Positions 47,415 to 60,561 of a stretch of 64,000 nucleotides of DNA are shown in pieces. The stretch spans positions 1,276,001-1,340,000 of the forward strand of contig CALZFC010000093.1 in the NCBI GenBank assembly GCA_945643635.1, in the 5' to 3' direction. Below the pieces are notes generated by a model. That model ran no database searches, was not told the DNA's origin, and saw only the letters and a list, made by a program, of their open reading frames with translations. The stretch is from Allodiplogaster sudhausi. Lineage: Eukaryota > Nematoda > Chromadorea > Rhabditida > Diplogasteridae. Each line of letters begins with the position of its first letter. The stretch's first letter is position 1. Position numbers and translations under genes: made by a program.

Positions 47415-47525
47415 ATGCACGAGTTATATAAAGCTACTGACGTCCTCTCCCACCAGCATGGCCATTGCCTCGTCCTCTTCAAGCATATCGGAAGACATCT
47501 TCAAGGAGGAAACTTCCAAGGACAT
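44486..47525 (-). CDS. sld-5: GINS complex subunit Sld5 (GINS4), complete
   Basis: Subunit of the GINS tetramer (Sld5-Psf1-Psf2-Psf3), part of the CMG helicase that starts and drives chromosomal DNA replication in the nucleus. Nine exons, all in phase: 47525-47442, 47325-47164, 46846-46748, 46583-46536, 46160-46044, 45791-45735, 45269-45138, 44887-44828, 44578-44486, giving 283 residues. Seen: an acidic N-terminus with DDEDEEYVTPAQ, then the helical A domain (EMRVAWLNERAVPTLL and EMLRVQYLLADYARIRLVKI, equal to the ERIRYVLSSYLRCRLMKIE region of the human protein), LLGALPPSLQ, and a C-terminal B domain ending HCIPFESVREHVENEKIILM. The N-terminal extension makes it longer than the 223-residue human protein. 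The start is the first ATG after an in-frame TGA. Intron 3 uses a GC donor (CAG|GCAAGA). Introns carry CT/GA tracts. Confidence 0.93.
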
Positions 47526-48082
47526 CACATCCTCCACTCATTGTGATTACTGTATTTGAGGTTGTTACAGTACTCGACTGGGACGATTAGTATCCCTAGC
47601 AAGGGTGGTCAGCCCGGGCCCGCTGACGATGTTTACGGGTCCGGGTATAACATAAATTGGCGGGCCGAGCCGCATAGAATAAGGCCCCGGCCTGGGGAAT
47701 GGTCAGCTAGGCCCAGGCCGGTTTTTCCCACCCCTGATTCCTACTACATTTTCATCCTCGTGGAGAAACTTATGCCCTTTCAGAAGACAAAGTCAAATGT
47801 ATCGCTTACGACGTTAACGATGCTTCCCCGGAGCGATCATTTCCAAAATTAACATAGACATCATGAAATAGTTTATTGCAGCAAAAAAAAAAGTTGATTT
47901 TTTAGACAAGATTCATTGCAGAAAACAACTGTTTGAAATGGTTGAGAAAAACAATGAAAAGGGATGATTCGTTAAATTCACGGCCATTCAGTCAAGATAC
48001 TGTTTTTCAACAAAAACAAATTGCGAATAAGAATGAGGCATAGAAGAGAAGAGAGAGGGAGAGACAGAGAAAGAAAGAGAGC

Positions 48083-48123
<41 letters not shown>

Positions 48124-48723
48124 CAAACGAAAAAGACAGCAAAGTTAACATCGCAACTCTTGTGCCACAAAGATCCACCGAATACAGCATAGAGAAAGAG
48201 ATCTCGCCTATAAATGTGGCTTACTTAAAAAATATATATAATTTAGAGGATCAAGATAAATAGTCTAGTTGAAAAGTTGTAATTGCCTCAAGGTATAAAT
48301 ACTAATGTAAGATAACAATGAATAACATTAGAGAAAAACACAGCGAGAAAACACACAATTGATGGGAAAAACGTGGCTAATAATGTCCAATTAATAGGCA
48401 ACAACGATTGTAATTGTTTAAACTAAGTTAAAAAATTGTAATATGAATTAAAAAAAAAACTCGTATGTGTTTAATGATGAATGCGAATGGTTGAAATTGG
48501 ACAGGTTGAATTAGCCACTCAAAAGGAAATAATAATGGTAGGTTCAGAGGTCACAATTTAGAGGATGAATTGTATATTTAAAAAAGAAAACAACATCTAT
48601 TAGTTGTTGAGTCTGCATCTTGAAAAAAAAAACAAATCGAAGAGAAAATAGCACCATATAAAAAGAAAACTTGCTGCGGCTCCATGGAATGAAGAGTCCA
48701 CCTTCCCTTCTCCATTCCATAAA
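47526..48723. other. Spacer between sld-5 and swsn-1
   Basis: Both genes are on the minus strand 1.2 kb apart, longer than the usual 100-bp operon gap, so co-transcription is not suggested. At 47605-47735 there is a GC-rich segment with imperfect inverted ends (GGGTGGTCAGCCCGGGCC against GGCCCAGGCCGGTTTTTCCCACCC) in AT-rich surroundings, probably an old mobile remnant. A GA tract lies at 48040-48120. Confidence 0.5.
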
Positions 48724-49329
48724 TCATTCCTTTTGCGCAGAGTCTTGCGGTGGCCCTCCTGAAATATGTGAGATAAATACAAATATAACGAGATAAATAG
48801 AAAAAGAGAGAAATAGAAAATTCCAGAAACAATAATAATAATAATTCTTATGAAAGTAGTTTTTGATAAAAATTAGATAAAACTTTAAGGATAATAAGAC
48901 AATCGATAAATAAAACGAAATCTAGTTTTTGAAGTAGCCAATAAATTAAGTAAATAAAAAAATTATAAAATAAATAACGAAATAAAACTACCGTACCATG
49001 ATGCATGGGCGGAGGCGCTGTATCAGCCGCTTCACTGGTTGCAGCAGAAGAGACAGCCGGGTTGGAGGGCGGGGCCGAAGTGGGCGGAGCTTGCTGCGGA
49101 GGGGCCGGGCCGGTTGGGGGCGGGCCGTATGAGCCGGGAGGCGGGCCGTAGCCCTGCGGAGGGTAGCCACCGGGATAGCCCTAAGAGTAATTGTAATTAA
49201 CGCTTGTTCTTTAAATCTGTTATACTCACTATCTAACTCTCTTTCTCTCTCTTTCTATCATTCAATCTCTCTCTCTATCTCATCTATCTCACTTCATTTT
49301 TTTCTTTCTGTTCCTCTCTTTCTCTGTTC

Positions 49330-49362
<33 letters not shown>

Positions 49363-52324
49363 CGTTTCATTCTTTCTATACTGCTTCCTCTCACTCTGCT
49401 GTTCATCCATGTATATCTCTCAATACTTCTTATGGAAATCATCTATCTCTCCCTCTTTCTCTCTCTTCTCCTTTTCTCTCTCGCTAATCTCTTTTTTCCT
49501 CTCTCTCTCTCACATTCCTCCTCCTACTCTCTCTCTCTCCACCCCTCACCTGATAATGTGGCGGAGGCATTCCCCTTCCATACGGGGACGCTGCTGCTCC
49601 TGGCGGGGGTGCAGCCCCATAGGGTGCTCTTCCCTGTGGCTGTCCTGCGTAGGGGCTGGCTGCAGCGGGCGGTGGCCCGCCTGCGCCCGGATACGGCCCC
49701 CTCTGCTGGCCATAGTATGCGGAGGCTGGCGGAGCCTGCGGAGCACCCGGAGGCTGCCCGGTCGGCGCCTGGCCTGGGTAGCCTGGGTGACCTGAAAAAT
49801 ACGTTTTTTTGTGGCCTAAAAAGTATGTTTTCTCTCTCTTTCGCCTCCCTTTCCCTCCCCCTCTCTCTCTCTTTCTCTCCCTTCTCTTCTCTCTCTTTCT
49901 CCTCTCTTTCTCTCCCCCTATCTCTCTTTCTCTCCCTCCCCTTTTCTCTCTTTCTCCTCTCTCTCTCCCCCTCTTTCTCTCCCTCCCCCTCTCTCTTTCT
50001 CACTCTCCCTCTCTCCAACCTTGTGGCGGATACTGTCCAGGATAGTGCTGCGGCGGGTAGCCTCCATATCCATGCGGCGCGTATTGAGCTGGCGGATAGC
50101 CGGTTGGGGGTGGGGCGACTGGCATGCCGGGAGGGGGCGGGGCTTGGCTGGGTGGGGGCGGGGCTTGCTGTTGCTGTTGTGGCTGTCCTTGTTGCTGTGA
50201 CTGCTGCTGCTGTTGTTGTTGTGGGGGTGCCTGCGGGGGCTGCTGAGGTGGCTGATGAGGTGGCTGCTGAGGGGGCGGGGCTTGTTGCTGGTGTTGAGAC
50301 TGGGCCTGGGATTGGGATTGCGATTGAGCCTGTTGATGATCCTCGGCCGCCGGTCCCTTTTCTGGCGCCGGAGAAGGCACAGCGGCCGCGGCCGCAGCTG
50401 CGGCAGAGGGGGCGCCAGCCATCGCGCCCGAGCCCATCTGCAGCTGCTGCGGCTGTGGCGGGCCGGAGACCTCGAAGCCCGGCGGGAGGCCCGGTGGAAG
50501 CTGACCAGAAGCGACCATCTTAAGAAAAAATCTTAATAATTTATTTTTTCCCCTTTCTTGTGAAATTCATTTCAGAGAAATCAACACGAATTCCAAAAGC
50601 AAAACCCATGGATGGCTCTCTAAAATGACATATATCGAGCCTAACAATAAGAAGCTCTACCTTGTAATGCGCGTCGTGCTTCGTGCGGTGCTCGAGATAC
50701 CGTAGCTGGTCCATGTGGAAGGACTGGCGCTCCAGTATCAGCTGCTGTCGCTGGTACTCCAGCTGAAAGAGAGCATTCCTATCTCCATAGCTCTCTCTCT
50801 CTCTCTCTCTCTAAAATCTATTTGTCTGATCTCTCTCCTCTCAGTTGTCTCTTTCTCTCTATTTCTACCCATGTCTCTCACCATCTCTGTCTCACCATCT
50901 CCCCGTCTCCATCTCTCTCTAGCTCTCTACCATACCTTCCCTCTCCCTCCACTAACCGATTCCCTCTCCTTGTCCATGATTGCCTCCAGCTCATCAAAGT
51001 GCCTCAGCTTCATCTCCAGCTTCTTCATCTGTGTCTCCACGAGTTGTGCCACGAGCGATTTGATGCGACGTTCCTCGATTGTTGCCAAATGCTGAAATCA
51101 CTCCAAATTAGTCTTATTCTTTAAGCTCCTTTAAACAAATTTCAGTCCCAAACTTTTTATTCTCTAGAGTTTCTTAAATAACTTTAACAATTTACCATTA
51201 GTTATTCAAACCAATAGTTAAATAGGTTTTATTGGGGTTAAAGCAAGCGTCTAAAGGATGCTGCATTCTTTAAAAATAAAATTGTTTTCTTATTACCAAG
51301 TTCCCAGTGAATCCCATTGCCATTCTAGTCCTGACTGATTCTCCTTTTACATTGCCGTATTTTTCCATATTTAGTATTCTTTTTAAGCTACTTGGAAGCT
51401 CCTTCCACAGTATACAACTCTACCATTCATATTCCTCTTACAGTACTCTTCACTCGTACCGTACCCTCCCCAACCAACCTTGGCCTTGACTGCCGCAGCA
51501 CCGAGTGCCGCTGCAGCAGCAGTTTGAACTGCCTCGCTGATTGCCCTCTTGGCCTTGTCTGAAATCAGCGTGGCAGTCACTTTATTCGTGCAATTCTTGG
51601 GTTTTTAAAAATAACAAATCCCATTATTATTATCAAGGAAGCTATCAAGAAACCTCTTGAATTAAAAAAAAGAAGAAAAGTGTAATTTTCGATTAATGTG
51701 TTAAAGTTCTTACAGAAAGAAAAAAGGAGGAACCACCGCCCCAAAAAAACTGACTCGGCAGATCTTTCTCATTCTCTGCTGCGTCCGTTGCCTGCTCGGT
51801 CGACTTCTCCTTCTCTTCTCCGCCAGTTTCCGCCGCCGCGGCGTCCCCAGAGCCCGCCGCTCCGCCCTCCGATGTGTCCATCTTTTCCGCCGCGGTCGCG
51901 CCTTCTTTGGCAACATCTGAATTTTAATAAAAAATTTTTAGGACTTATAGTATATTAAATGTATTCACACAAATATACAAATCATTTTGCGGCATTTGGA
52001 GCATAACAAAAAGGAAATTGGTGTTAAATTCAAGTTCTTTTAAGTGTAACAAGGCAATATATCAATACTGGGTGCAAGTAAATGCGTAAATAACTAAATG
52101 ATTAAATAAATAAAGTAAAACTAAATGAATAAACAAATAACAAAAGAAAGAAATTAGTTAATTAATTAATTGATTAATTAATTAATTAATTAACAATACC
52201 TTGCTCGTCCGCGATCCCGCTCTTGGCCAGGCCGACAGAGCCGTCGATCACGCCCGTCTTTGCGTAGTGCTCTTGCACATTGCGGACGTGCGCCTCCAGA
52301 ACGAGAGGAGGAACCTAAGAGAGC

Positions 52325-52358
<34 letters not shown>

Positions 52359-52417
52359 GCGCGAGAGAGATGATAAAGAAGAGAGAGACATGGAAGAGAA
52401 TGGCTGGCAAAGAAAGG

Positions 52418-52455
<38 letters not shown>

Positions 52456-55400
52456 GAGAGATCTCATCTCTCACCTCATCCTTAATCTTGCCAAACTCTT
52501 CAATGGCCGCTTTGGTGGCCGCCGCAGCGACTCGTGGATCAACCACAGAAGCGAGGAAAGCCACAGTGGACATGACCGGGTTGCCCGTCTGCGAGAAGGG
52601 CACTGGCTGGTAGGCGAGCGGGCCTGTGGAGAAAGAAGCAATTTATATCAGGGAATAAAAGTCACTGTCGAGTACCCAGAAAATTAAGAGTGGGGAAGGA
52701 CGAATTGGGCCCAGAAACCAGGGTGGGTCTTAAATGTAACTCAAAAACAAGATGGGGTGGGGCTTTGGGAAGGCCCAAAAAAATCAGGGCTGGTGAGCCA
52801 AATCGACGACAGTACCTTTCTTCCCCTGATTCATATCAATTGAAGTAAATATAACGTTAAAATATTTGATGTCTAAAAGTATTGTGATATTTTAAGGGAT
52901 TGCTCTGTTTATCAGAGAGCACTTATATGATAAACATACGAATCCTTTAAAATATGACAATAAATTTAGATATCATTATTGCTTTTACACTACTTAGAAA
53001 AATATTATATGTCTTACTACAAATTAGTGTTATTTTCTAAACTCTTAAATTAACTTTTTATAGTGAGATCAATTACAGTAACCCACCTAGCACCGCTGCG
53101 CCCTCGACTCCCTCGTCTAGGTAGGGATCTTGAATCGGCAGTTGAAGGAAGCGCATAATGCACTCGTCCTGCGTTCGGGTCCCGACGTGATCGGACACCT
53201 GCACATCAGAATAATTAGATTACTGTAGCCAACACATGGAGTCGATTCTACGGCACAACAGCACCCAAAATCGATTTGTTGATATATTCCTTCTTTATTT
53301 TATTTTTTTTTTGACCTCAGCAATTCATTATCTTTAAGAGAAGTCAATCATTGTCCACCTATGCCCCCCTCGCCACCCAAATTCCCTCGCACAAACCTTA
53401 TTCCAGTCGTCCTTGAACATCTCGAGCCCCTCCAGCAGAAGGAGCGTCTCCTGGTCCGACCAATCGCGTCCCGGCGCTGCTCCCTTGACCTGGAGGAAGA
53501 AAATAAAAATCTCCTTTTCTATTTCTCTCGCTCTCTCTCCATCTCACTCTCGCTCTCTCTCTAGCTCTATATAACAGCAAACCTCTTTTATCTCCCTCTT
53601 TTTCTCTCTCGCTCTCTCTCGCTCCCTTACCTTCATGGCCGCCAGCTGCCTCGCGTACATATCCGTCTTCAACCCCACCGCTCCAAGCTTCTCTGCTGCC
53701 GCGATGGCGCTCTTCTTGATTCCTTCCTTGCTGTCTGCTCCTCCCTCTGCGTCTTCGTAATCTTTGCCGGTCGCACTCTCGTCCTTCTCGTTACTGGCTG
53801 CCTGAAAAAAAATCAACTTATTAAAGCAATTTAATAAGTGCTATACTCGTCATATGTTAATTCACACTTAAAACAGCTTTTTAGACCATCAACTCAACAA
53901 TCCCTAATCAGTTTCTTTTTTACAAAAAAATATTCCTTGTGTGTCAGAAATGAAATATTTTGAGTATTTTTCTTCCTTTTTTCTCTCGCCAAACCTCTCC
54001 ATCCTTCTTATCGTCTCCTTCCTTCTTCGCATCTGCCTCTTTCTTCTCGGAATTCGCCATCATGATCGGTGGCTTCTTCTCGCCAGTCTGACGAAATTAT
54101 TAAATGTATTAGCATAAAATGAAAAAGATTTTGCTGATTAAAATAACATCCGTAAAAATACAAATATATAAAGTTGTTCTCTGCAGTTGCACGATACACG
54201 AGTTTTTCGGTTCAGCAAGAAGTCAGAACAGACCGCGTGTCTCTCTTCATCGAACAACAGAGGAGAGGAATTGAACCCGGGTCGCTCGCGCCGCATTCTC
54301 ACATTGATACCAATATACTAGCCGATGACCAAACTTTCCATCCCTCCCATCTATTACGGAAGAACTTCGTTCAATCACTGATGATCTGGGGATGGGGACA
54401 AAAATAGTGAAGAAGACAATATCCTCCACTACCGAATGGCGAGCCAGTAATAGAATGGATCATACTGTAGAAGTCACTGTTTAAGTAAATCCCGCCTATT
54501 CTTGATTGCTGAAAGAATGAGTAAACTCACAACAAATCCGGCCGGAAGAGGATTCACGGGTTGAACGCCCATCGGCGTGTCCGCGAGGACCATAAAGTGA
54601 GAAGTGGGCGGTGGTGCAACGGGCGTTGGGCGGCATTCGGAGTCAACCTAAAGAAATATTCATCGAATGGTTACGAAATACAAAATATGTATATATATTT
54701 TATTGAACAAATGCAAAACATTTCAATGCAACAAATAATGCTCCTTATCCTTATTTTGAATAAAAAATAGACAAACAAACACTTGACTTTCAACAACTCG
54801 AAACCGCTAAATAACTTGTTCAGTTGAGAAAAAAAACATCTAATCGAAATGGATGGCTTCTAACCTGATAGTTGATCAGACCCCATTGCTCGAGGAAAGC
54901 GTGAACTCTGCAAATGAACAAGGCTTAAATTAATCAAAAAAATTAAAAAAGTTTTAATTTTATTTTAAATACAGAAAAACAAAGTCAATTGTGGAACACA
55001 GTAAATCAAAAACTAGTATTAAATTACATATTTACAGAGGCGTTTTTTCCAGAATTTTTTTCTTCTTCTTTTCCATGTGGTTCAGTAACGCTCTGTTTGA
55101 CTGCATAGCAACCTTAGAATGGAGCATATGTCTCCGGCCAGATTGCGACGGCACGCTGTTGCCGAGAGGTATTCGTACGGATTCAGTCGGTACGTGTCGA
55201 TCATGAAGTTACGGAAGGCCAGGTATCTGTAGAGGAGATACGGTATTTGTCTACTTCAACTGTAAAACCCAAAAAAAAAATCACACTTCCAGTATATTTT
55301 ACGTTTTAAAAATTCGACTTTTTCTTCTATTTTTTCCTCTCTTAAATATCTTTTTTTAGTGTAAAATCCCTTAGTTAGAGCTGGAATTGAATGGAAAAAA

Positions 55401-57161
55401 CACTCGTACACTTCGGGCGTCTTGCTCTTGTTTCTGCCGTTGAAGAACTCGGGTATTCCTCGACGCTCGATCTGGTGGACGGCGTTGTAGTCGAACCAGG
55501 CCGAGTACGATGGAACAATGATGTAGTGCGTCTGCTCGATCGATGCTGTCGGCTCCTTAAATAAATTATTATTTTTATCTCTTTCTTTTTAAATCAATTT
55601 TAATCGATTAGTGATTAAGATTGATAACGATAAAAATAATCTCCTTTTTTTCCTTTCTTTTATTCCATCGTCACAATTTTTTCCATACTTCAACTATTGT
55701 AAGACTTCGTAGCTTTTCTCTCTTTTTTTAGCCAAGAATTGTTTTTTTGCTCCTCACGATGATCTCTAAATAGCGCATTAATTGAATGGCTTTTCCTCCC
55801 TAATTTTTGACGAATTCTCATACATTGCCTTCTGAAAAGTAGCAAGATTGCGACTGTAAATCTGTGGCTTTCTCTTGAAAGAGCAAGATATTATCTCAAA
55901 CATTTCGCTTCTAGAATTCGCATCAAATGCTAAAAGAATTACCCTGTTGGCCGCGTTGTTGGTGTCCTTGCTCTCTTCATCCAGATCGGCGAGCTTTGTA
56001 TTCTTCGGAGCCGTAAACTCGGCATCCTTTTCTTTCCCTGGAATTTAGATATTACTTCATCTGAAATTCTAAATTATTAGAATAGCTGAATGCATGATTT
56101 TATAGCCTACATCATTACTAGATAATAGTGAATTCAACAAGGACTTTCACTGATATTCATCAGCTCCGCATTGAATTTTGAGGCCATTTTCCGTCCCACA
56201 CGTTGTATTACAGATGTAAGGAGATTCCATCCTTTTGAAACTAAAATTACCAATAGATGATGCTCTTTGACCTTCTCATCGCCACAGTTAAATTAACGGA
56301 GCTTCGAGAACCGAGCAAGAATGGTTCGGAGAACAACTCTGGGCTAGGCGCCGGTCATTTGGAAAGCTACTGAGGAGGTAGAACAAAGCTACAAATCGCC
56401 TTCCATCCAGCAAAGGTTCAGAAAATGAATGCATTTACAGCGTTTGCGAGATATTCTTCCCCGCATATTGATAGGCCAGGGATAAAAAGGTACCTTCGAT
56501 TTCAAATACCCACTCAGACTATGAGCCTCGATATGACCATTCCGCACGCTCACAGATGCTGTCTTCCGAATCCTGTTTTACTCTGACTCAACACTGGTTT
56601 CGGCGTCCCGAAACTCACTACCACACAAAGTTTTCATAAAGTGGGTATTTCTTCCTTCGGTAACTCCTCTTACCCTTGGGCACAGGGACGGGCGCTACTC
56701 CGCCAGGGGCTGCGCCTCCTCGGCTGCCCTCGTCATCGTCCACGTCCATGACATCGACGTCCTCCTCTTGCGCCTTGCGCTTCGTTCTGTAAATATAAAT
56801 TGACATTTATTTCATTCTATTTTATCTCACAATGAAAATGGAACCATTCTACTACTTTCTTTTTCTTTTCATGAGATCACCAATTATTTCGAATCACATA
56901 TCTATCTAATAATAAAAACATATACTGTTGTCAAAATAAAGGAAAACAGAGTTAAAAGTAGAAGAAGAAGTTGACAAATATATTATAATAAAGGTATCAG
57001 AATATATGGTGTTATTACATAAGAAAAAAAGGGAAAAAAGGAAGCTGATAAATATATTATTATCCTCGTAAAAGATAAGAAACGCACCCCTTGCGCATTG
57101 CTGATGTGGGCGGAATGGTTGCGGGCTGAAGTAGCACGGGGGGCAAGCCTGCAAAAAGCAT
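48724..57161 (-). CDS. swsn-1: SWI/SNF core subunit SMARCC/SWI3 family, complete, 21 exons
   Basis: Scaffold subunit of BAF/PBAF ATP-dependent chromatin remodellers (human BAF155/170, fly Moira, C. elegans SWSN-1). Exons: 57161-57088, 56786-56674, 56037-55943, 55555-55410, 55226-55113, 54907-54865, 54647-54531, 54087-53995, 53801-53631, 53489-53397, 53198-53087, 52623-52475, 52314-52200, 51916-51755, 51558-51479, 51091-50957, 50762-50661, 50518-50020, 49791-49550, 49180-48997, 48758-48724; all in phase, 957 residues. SWIRM about 103-195 ([41 protein letters not shown]); SANT about 333-385 ([35 protein letters not shown]); [16 protein letters not shown] motif ([19 protein letters not shown]) near 405; coiled coil about 560-640 ([20 protein letters not shown]); Gln/Pro/Gly-Tyr-rich tail 640-957. 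The MarR/BRCT/chromo N-terminus of vertebrate proteins is absent, as in worms. Start ATG 57161 is the least certain point; an upstream 5' exon is possible. Confidence 0.95.
54195..54430 (-). repeat. tRNA-like retroposon remnant in a swsn-1 intron
   Basis: On the minus strand, GGTCATCGGCTAGTATATTG and, about 35 bases further, ACCCGGGTTCAATTCCTCTC resemble the D arm/A box and T arm/B box of a tRNA. The expected anticodon stem does not pair well. The segment lies in the 443-bp intron between the exons ending at 54531 and beginning at 54087. This is a SINE-like relic rather than a working tRNA. Confidence 0.45.
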
Positions 57162-58840
57162 CTTATCACCATGGAAACGGCTGCAAAGAAGTGCACGAAA
57201 ATATACGTAAAAACGCCATATAATTTGGAGAAGGTGCAAACTGGTCCAAGGCTTCAAAACATTGTGGTTTAAAAAAGGGGAGAAGGAGGATGGAAAGTGG
57301 AAGCGTTGCGGCTACGCGTTGCGGTTGGGGACGCTTGGATGGGAGGTGAAAAGTGGAGCAAGGAAGGAGAGAGTGGCCAGATAGAGGGAAGCATGGTGAG
57401 AGAGGGAAAGGAGGCTCGAGAAAAGACGAAAGAGTACGGAGGACTGAGAGGGTGACGCGAAAGGAAGAAAAAGCGGGGCCTAACAGGCCTCGGTGCTCCA
57501 GAGCAACGGCCTTTGTTGCAATCTCTCAACGAGTCAGACGACGAGAGAGCAGCGAGAGAGTGTGAGAAAGGAAGAGAAGAGAGACAACTAGACAGTGGCC
57601 GCCACATCGATGCGACCACGGATGGCAAGAGAGAGCAAAGAGGAGAAAGAGAAAGCAGACGGAAAAAGAAGTCAAAACGGCGCGAAACTTTTAAACTCGC
57701 TCTTCCACGTCTAATTTAACGTCTAAGCATGAAAAGAGGGGTTTTAGAGAAACCTCAACAACACGACTGAGCGCGGATTTCGAGTCAACTGAAAATGAGC
57801 TGGTAAAAAGCAATTGCATAATTGTAGGCAACAAGAAGACCAAACTAGTGCGAATTGGGATCATTACCAGCACGAAGGGTGTTAGAATAAATTTAAATGG
57901 AAAATTAATTGAAAGGAACATGGATAACAACGAAGACAACTTGGCTTTTAACTTGCACAAAAATAAATTAAATTACGAAACTCTGCATTGTAGTGTAAAT
58001 GTTTTAGTGTACTTTCTGTAGCCTGTAGGGGCAGATCTGTTTTTGTAATAATCACTTTACTTCATTTCGAATTCAAGGTCACACGATACATTACATTATT
58101 TGTTCGATTTTCGCCACCTGAACTTTATTTACACTTTCAGGAAGTTTTTTCTTTATTGTTTACCGTTTAGCGACTTTGTTTTCTTAGTCATTGTTTCTTG
58201 AGCCGTTGTGCTTGTGCTGAATGCGGTTGCTATTCGTTTGCTATTCGCATATGCCCGAATCCGGAGTTATGTTTTTATAAGAATTAAGAATTTGTTCTTG
58301 CCACCCTTCTGCTAGTCGATCGTCCACAACGTTTTCTCCACATTCCGCTCTACTCGCCGCTGTCCACTGCGAGTTTAACGAGCCAGTTGTCAGGGTGGAA
58401 AGCAATGATTCATGGGCTTATACGTTTCCAAACTTCCAGTGCTCCTTCAAGAAGATCTGTTTCTCTTCATTATACCTACTCCATTTCCATTCTTTTCCAT
58501 TTGTAAAACAAAGCAGATTTGATCTCTTCGCTTTGTCTGAACACTGTTCAGTGAGGAGATTTTTCGCTCACATTTTGCCTTCGTAGTCTCTGCTTGATGT
58601 TTTTTTAAGTGTACGGTTTATACTTTTGAAAAAATTATTCTGGGGAAAAAATGATGAATATTATCACGAATAGCGATAAAGGGAAAGAATAACTTTTTCC
58701 TGCTCAACTTAAAAACTATGGTTGTTTGCAATTAGTCCTCCACTGTTCGTCTTTCTTTTGGTATTCTTTGTGATTTGTCTGCCTGTTCCAAGTACTAGGC
58801 AATTGATCACGGTTCACCTTTCAATTTTAATTAGTTTCTT

Positions 58841-58880
<40 letters not shown>

Positions 58881-58881
58881 T

Positions 58882-58913
<32 letters not shown>

Positions 58914-59253
58914 CGTCCTCCCTTTCCGTAAAACCAGCTTTACCCGCTGCCCGGTCCTTCAAATCCTCATGTTCGCTCGATATCTCAGCTGCTAAAATAT
59001 TACATCACTTTGACGTATAATGCCTTTTCGTCAGGAATAGATCTAGTCTTTCTCATAGTTATGACTTCGTCAGGACGTGGGAGCGATGTTGTTGTGGCCA
59101 GTTGCCGCAGTCTTCTGCTTCTTTTCCCCCTCCCACCCCGCTGTTCACTCTCTCTCTCATCTCTAGCTGTCTGTCCCTCTCTCCTTCTCTTTCTCGCTCG
59201 CTCGCCCTCTCACTCTCTCCCTCTCCCTCTCTCTCCCTCTCTCTCCCTCCCTC

Positions 59254-59308
<55 letters not shown>

Positions 59309-60561
59309 CCCTCACTCCGGCCAACTCCTTGCCCGCCGTCTGTCTCCTGATACGTTCACCGCCTCTCTCTCTCTTTGTGTGTGTGCAAAGTGTGATTTGA
59401 AAGTTAGGCTAGAAGAAGAGCGATCTCTGCTTCTTCCTTTTAGAGAAGAACTTTATTTAGGTCGCCGCCTCTTACCTGCTTCCCCCCCCCCCTCTCGTAT
59501 ACTTTTATCAAATCCAGCTGACAAAAAGTTTCCATGAAGTTTATATTATTATAAAGTCCTAAAAAGAAAAAAAAGATGTGAAAAGTCATGTGAGCAAGGT
59601 GCAATGGAAAGAGCTTGTTTACTATATTCGCTTCATTGACTTTGTTCACTCGGATCCGTGGTTGGATTTTCTATTCAGCTCTTGTTTCTTGTTTGGAGTG
59701 ACCAGGTTTAGAGGAGCATATCTACAACACGTGCTATCTATTCCTATGTCCGAGGCAAAAGGCGGGAATTCAAACGCGAATATTTTTGGCTTCTTTAAAC
59801 TCCGTCTGTCTAGCCATACATATTTGCCCTACGTTTCTTCACGTTCACGTGAATTCCACCTTCTTTCTTGCACTCCAAACGTCCTCGCTAAAGTTTATTA
59901 TCATCCAATCAACGGCCATGCTCTGCATTCTTCCCTGTTTGATACCACGCAGAAATGATACCACGCACAAAGTCCAGAGAACTTCACTTGCTTTTGAACT
60001 AAAACTACTAGGCATATTATATTCTAGAAAGCCGATGAACATGGCGAGAATAAGCCGAGTAATATATGAAGAATTTTAGAGATGGTTTTTTTTTCTTGTC
60101 TTTTCGCAAGATATATTTTCTCTTGTTATTCACCCTCTTCTCCATGCTCCGTTTCTTTTTTTCTCCATTCTATTTTCGGATGCACTTTCTGTCTACATTT
60201 TACACTGTTTCTGTGCTTTGCTCTGCACATTTGACAACTTCCTCTATCTCGTTGTGGACGTTCTTCGAATTCTGTTCACCTTGCAAGTATTTCTTTCTCT
60301 CCGTCTCTAACCTCTCCCTGTCCCTATCTCCCATTCTATACAACTACCCTTGTTTATTTTTTTCTTTGGTTCTTCCCTGCTCATTATGTCTCGTTCTGCC
60401 ACATTTTTTTAGCACTCCACTCTCTCATTTTTCTGTCCTTTCCCTTCCATCTCTCCCCTTCTCTCCCTTCTCTCTCCCTATCTCTCTCCCCTTCTCTCTC
60501 TCTCTCTCTCCCTCTCTCTCTTTCTCTCTCTCTCCCTCTCATCTTTCTCTCCTTTTCAGCC
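57162..60561. other. Divergent intergenic region between swsn-1 (-) and the acyltransferase (+)
   Basis: The genes point away from each other, so this holds both promoters. 57260-57720 is purine-rich and GC-richer, next to the swsn-1 start. 57720-58700 is AT-rich without supported frames. CT tracts lie at 58845-58915, 59140-59305 and 60425-60550. A 126-codon frame at 59578-59958 has no recognisable features and is not called a gene. The acyltransferase ATG sits two bases after a CTCCTTTTCAG acceptor, so a trans-splice site or a 5' UTR intron lies here. Confidence 0.5.

Noticed and set aside
49360..50536. 387-codon and 107-codon plus-strand frames opposite swsn-1
   Set aside because: Antisense shadow of the Gln/Pro-rich exons; the minus strand gives the conserved protein with correct splice phases.
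57269..57628. 119-codon minus frame upstream of swsn-1
   Set aside because: It arises from purine-rich DNA read in antisense; no link by phase to the swsn-1 exons.
59578..59958. 126-codon plus frame
   Set aside because: No domain, no splice context, no similarity I recognise; left as intergenic.
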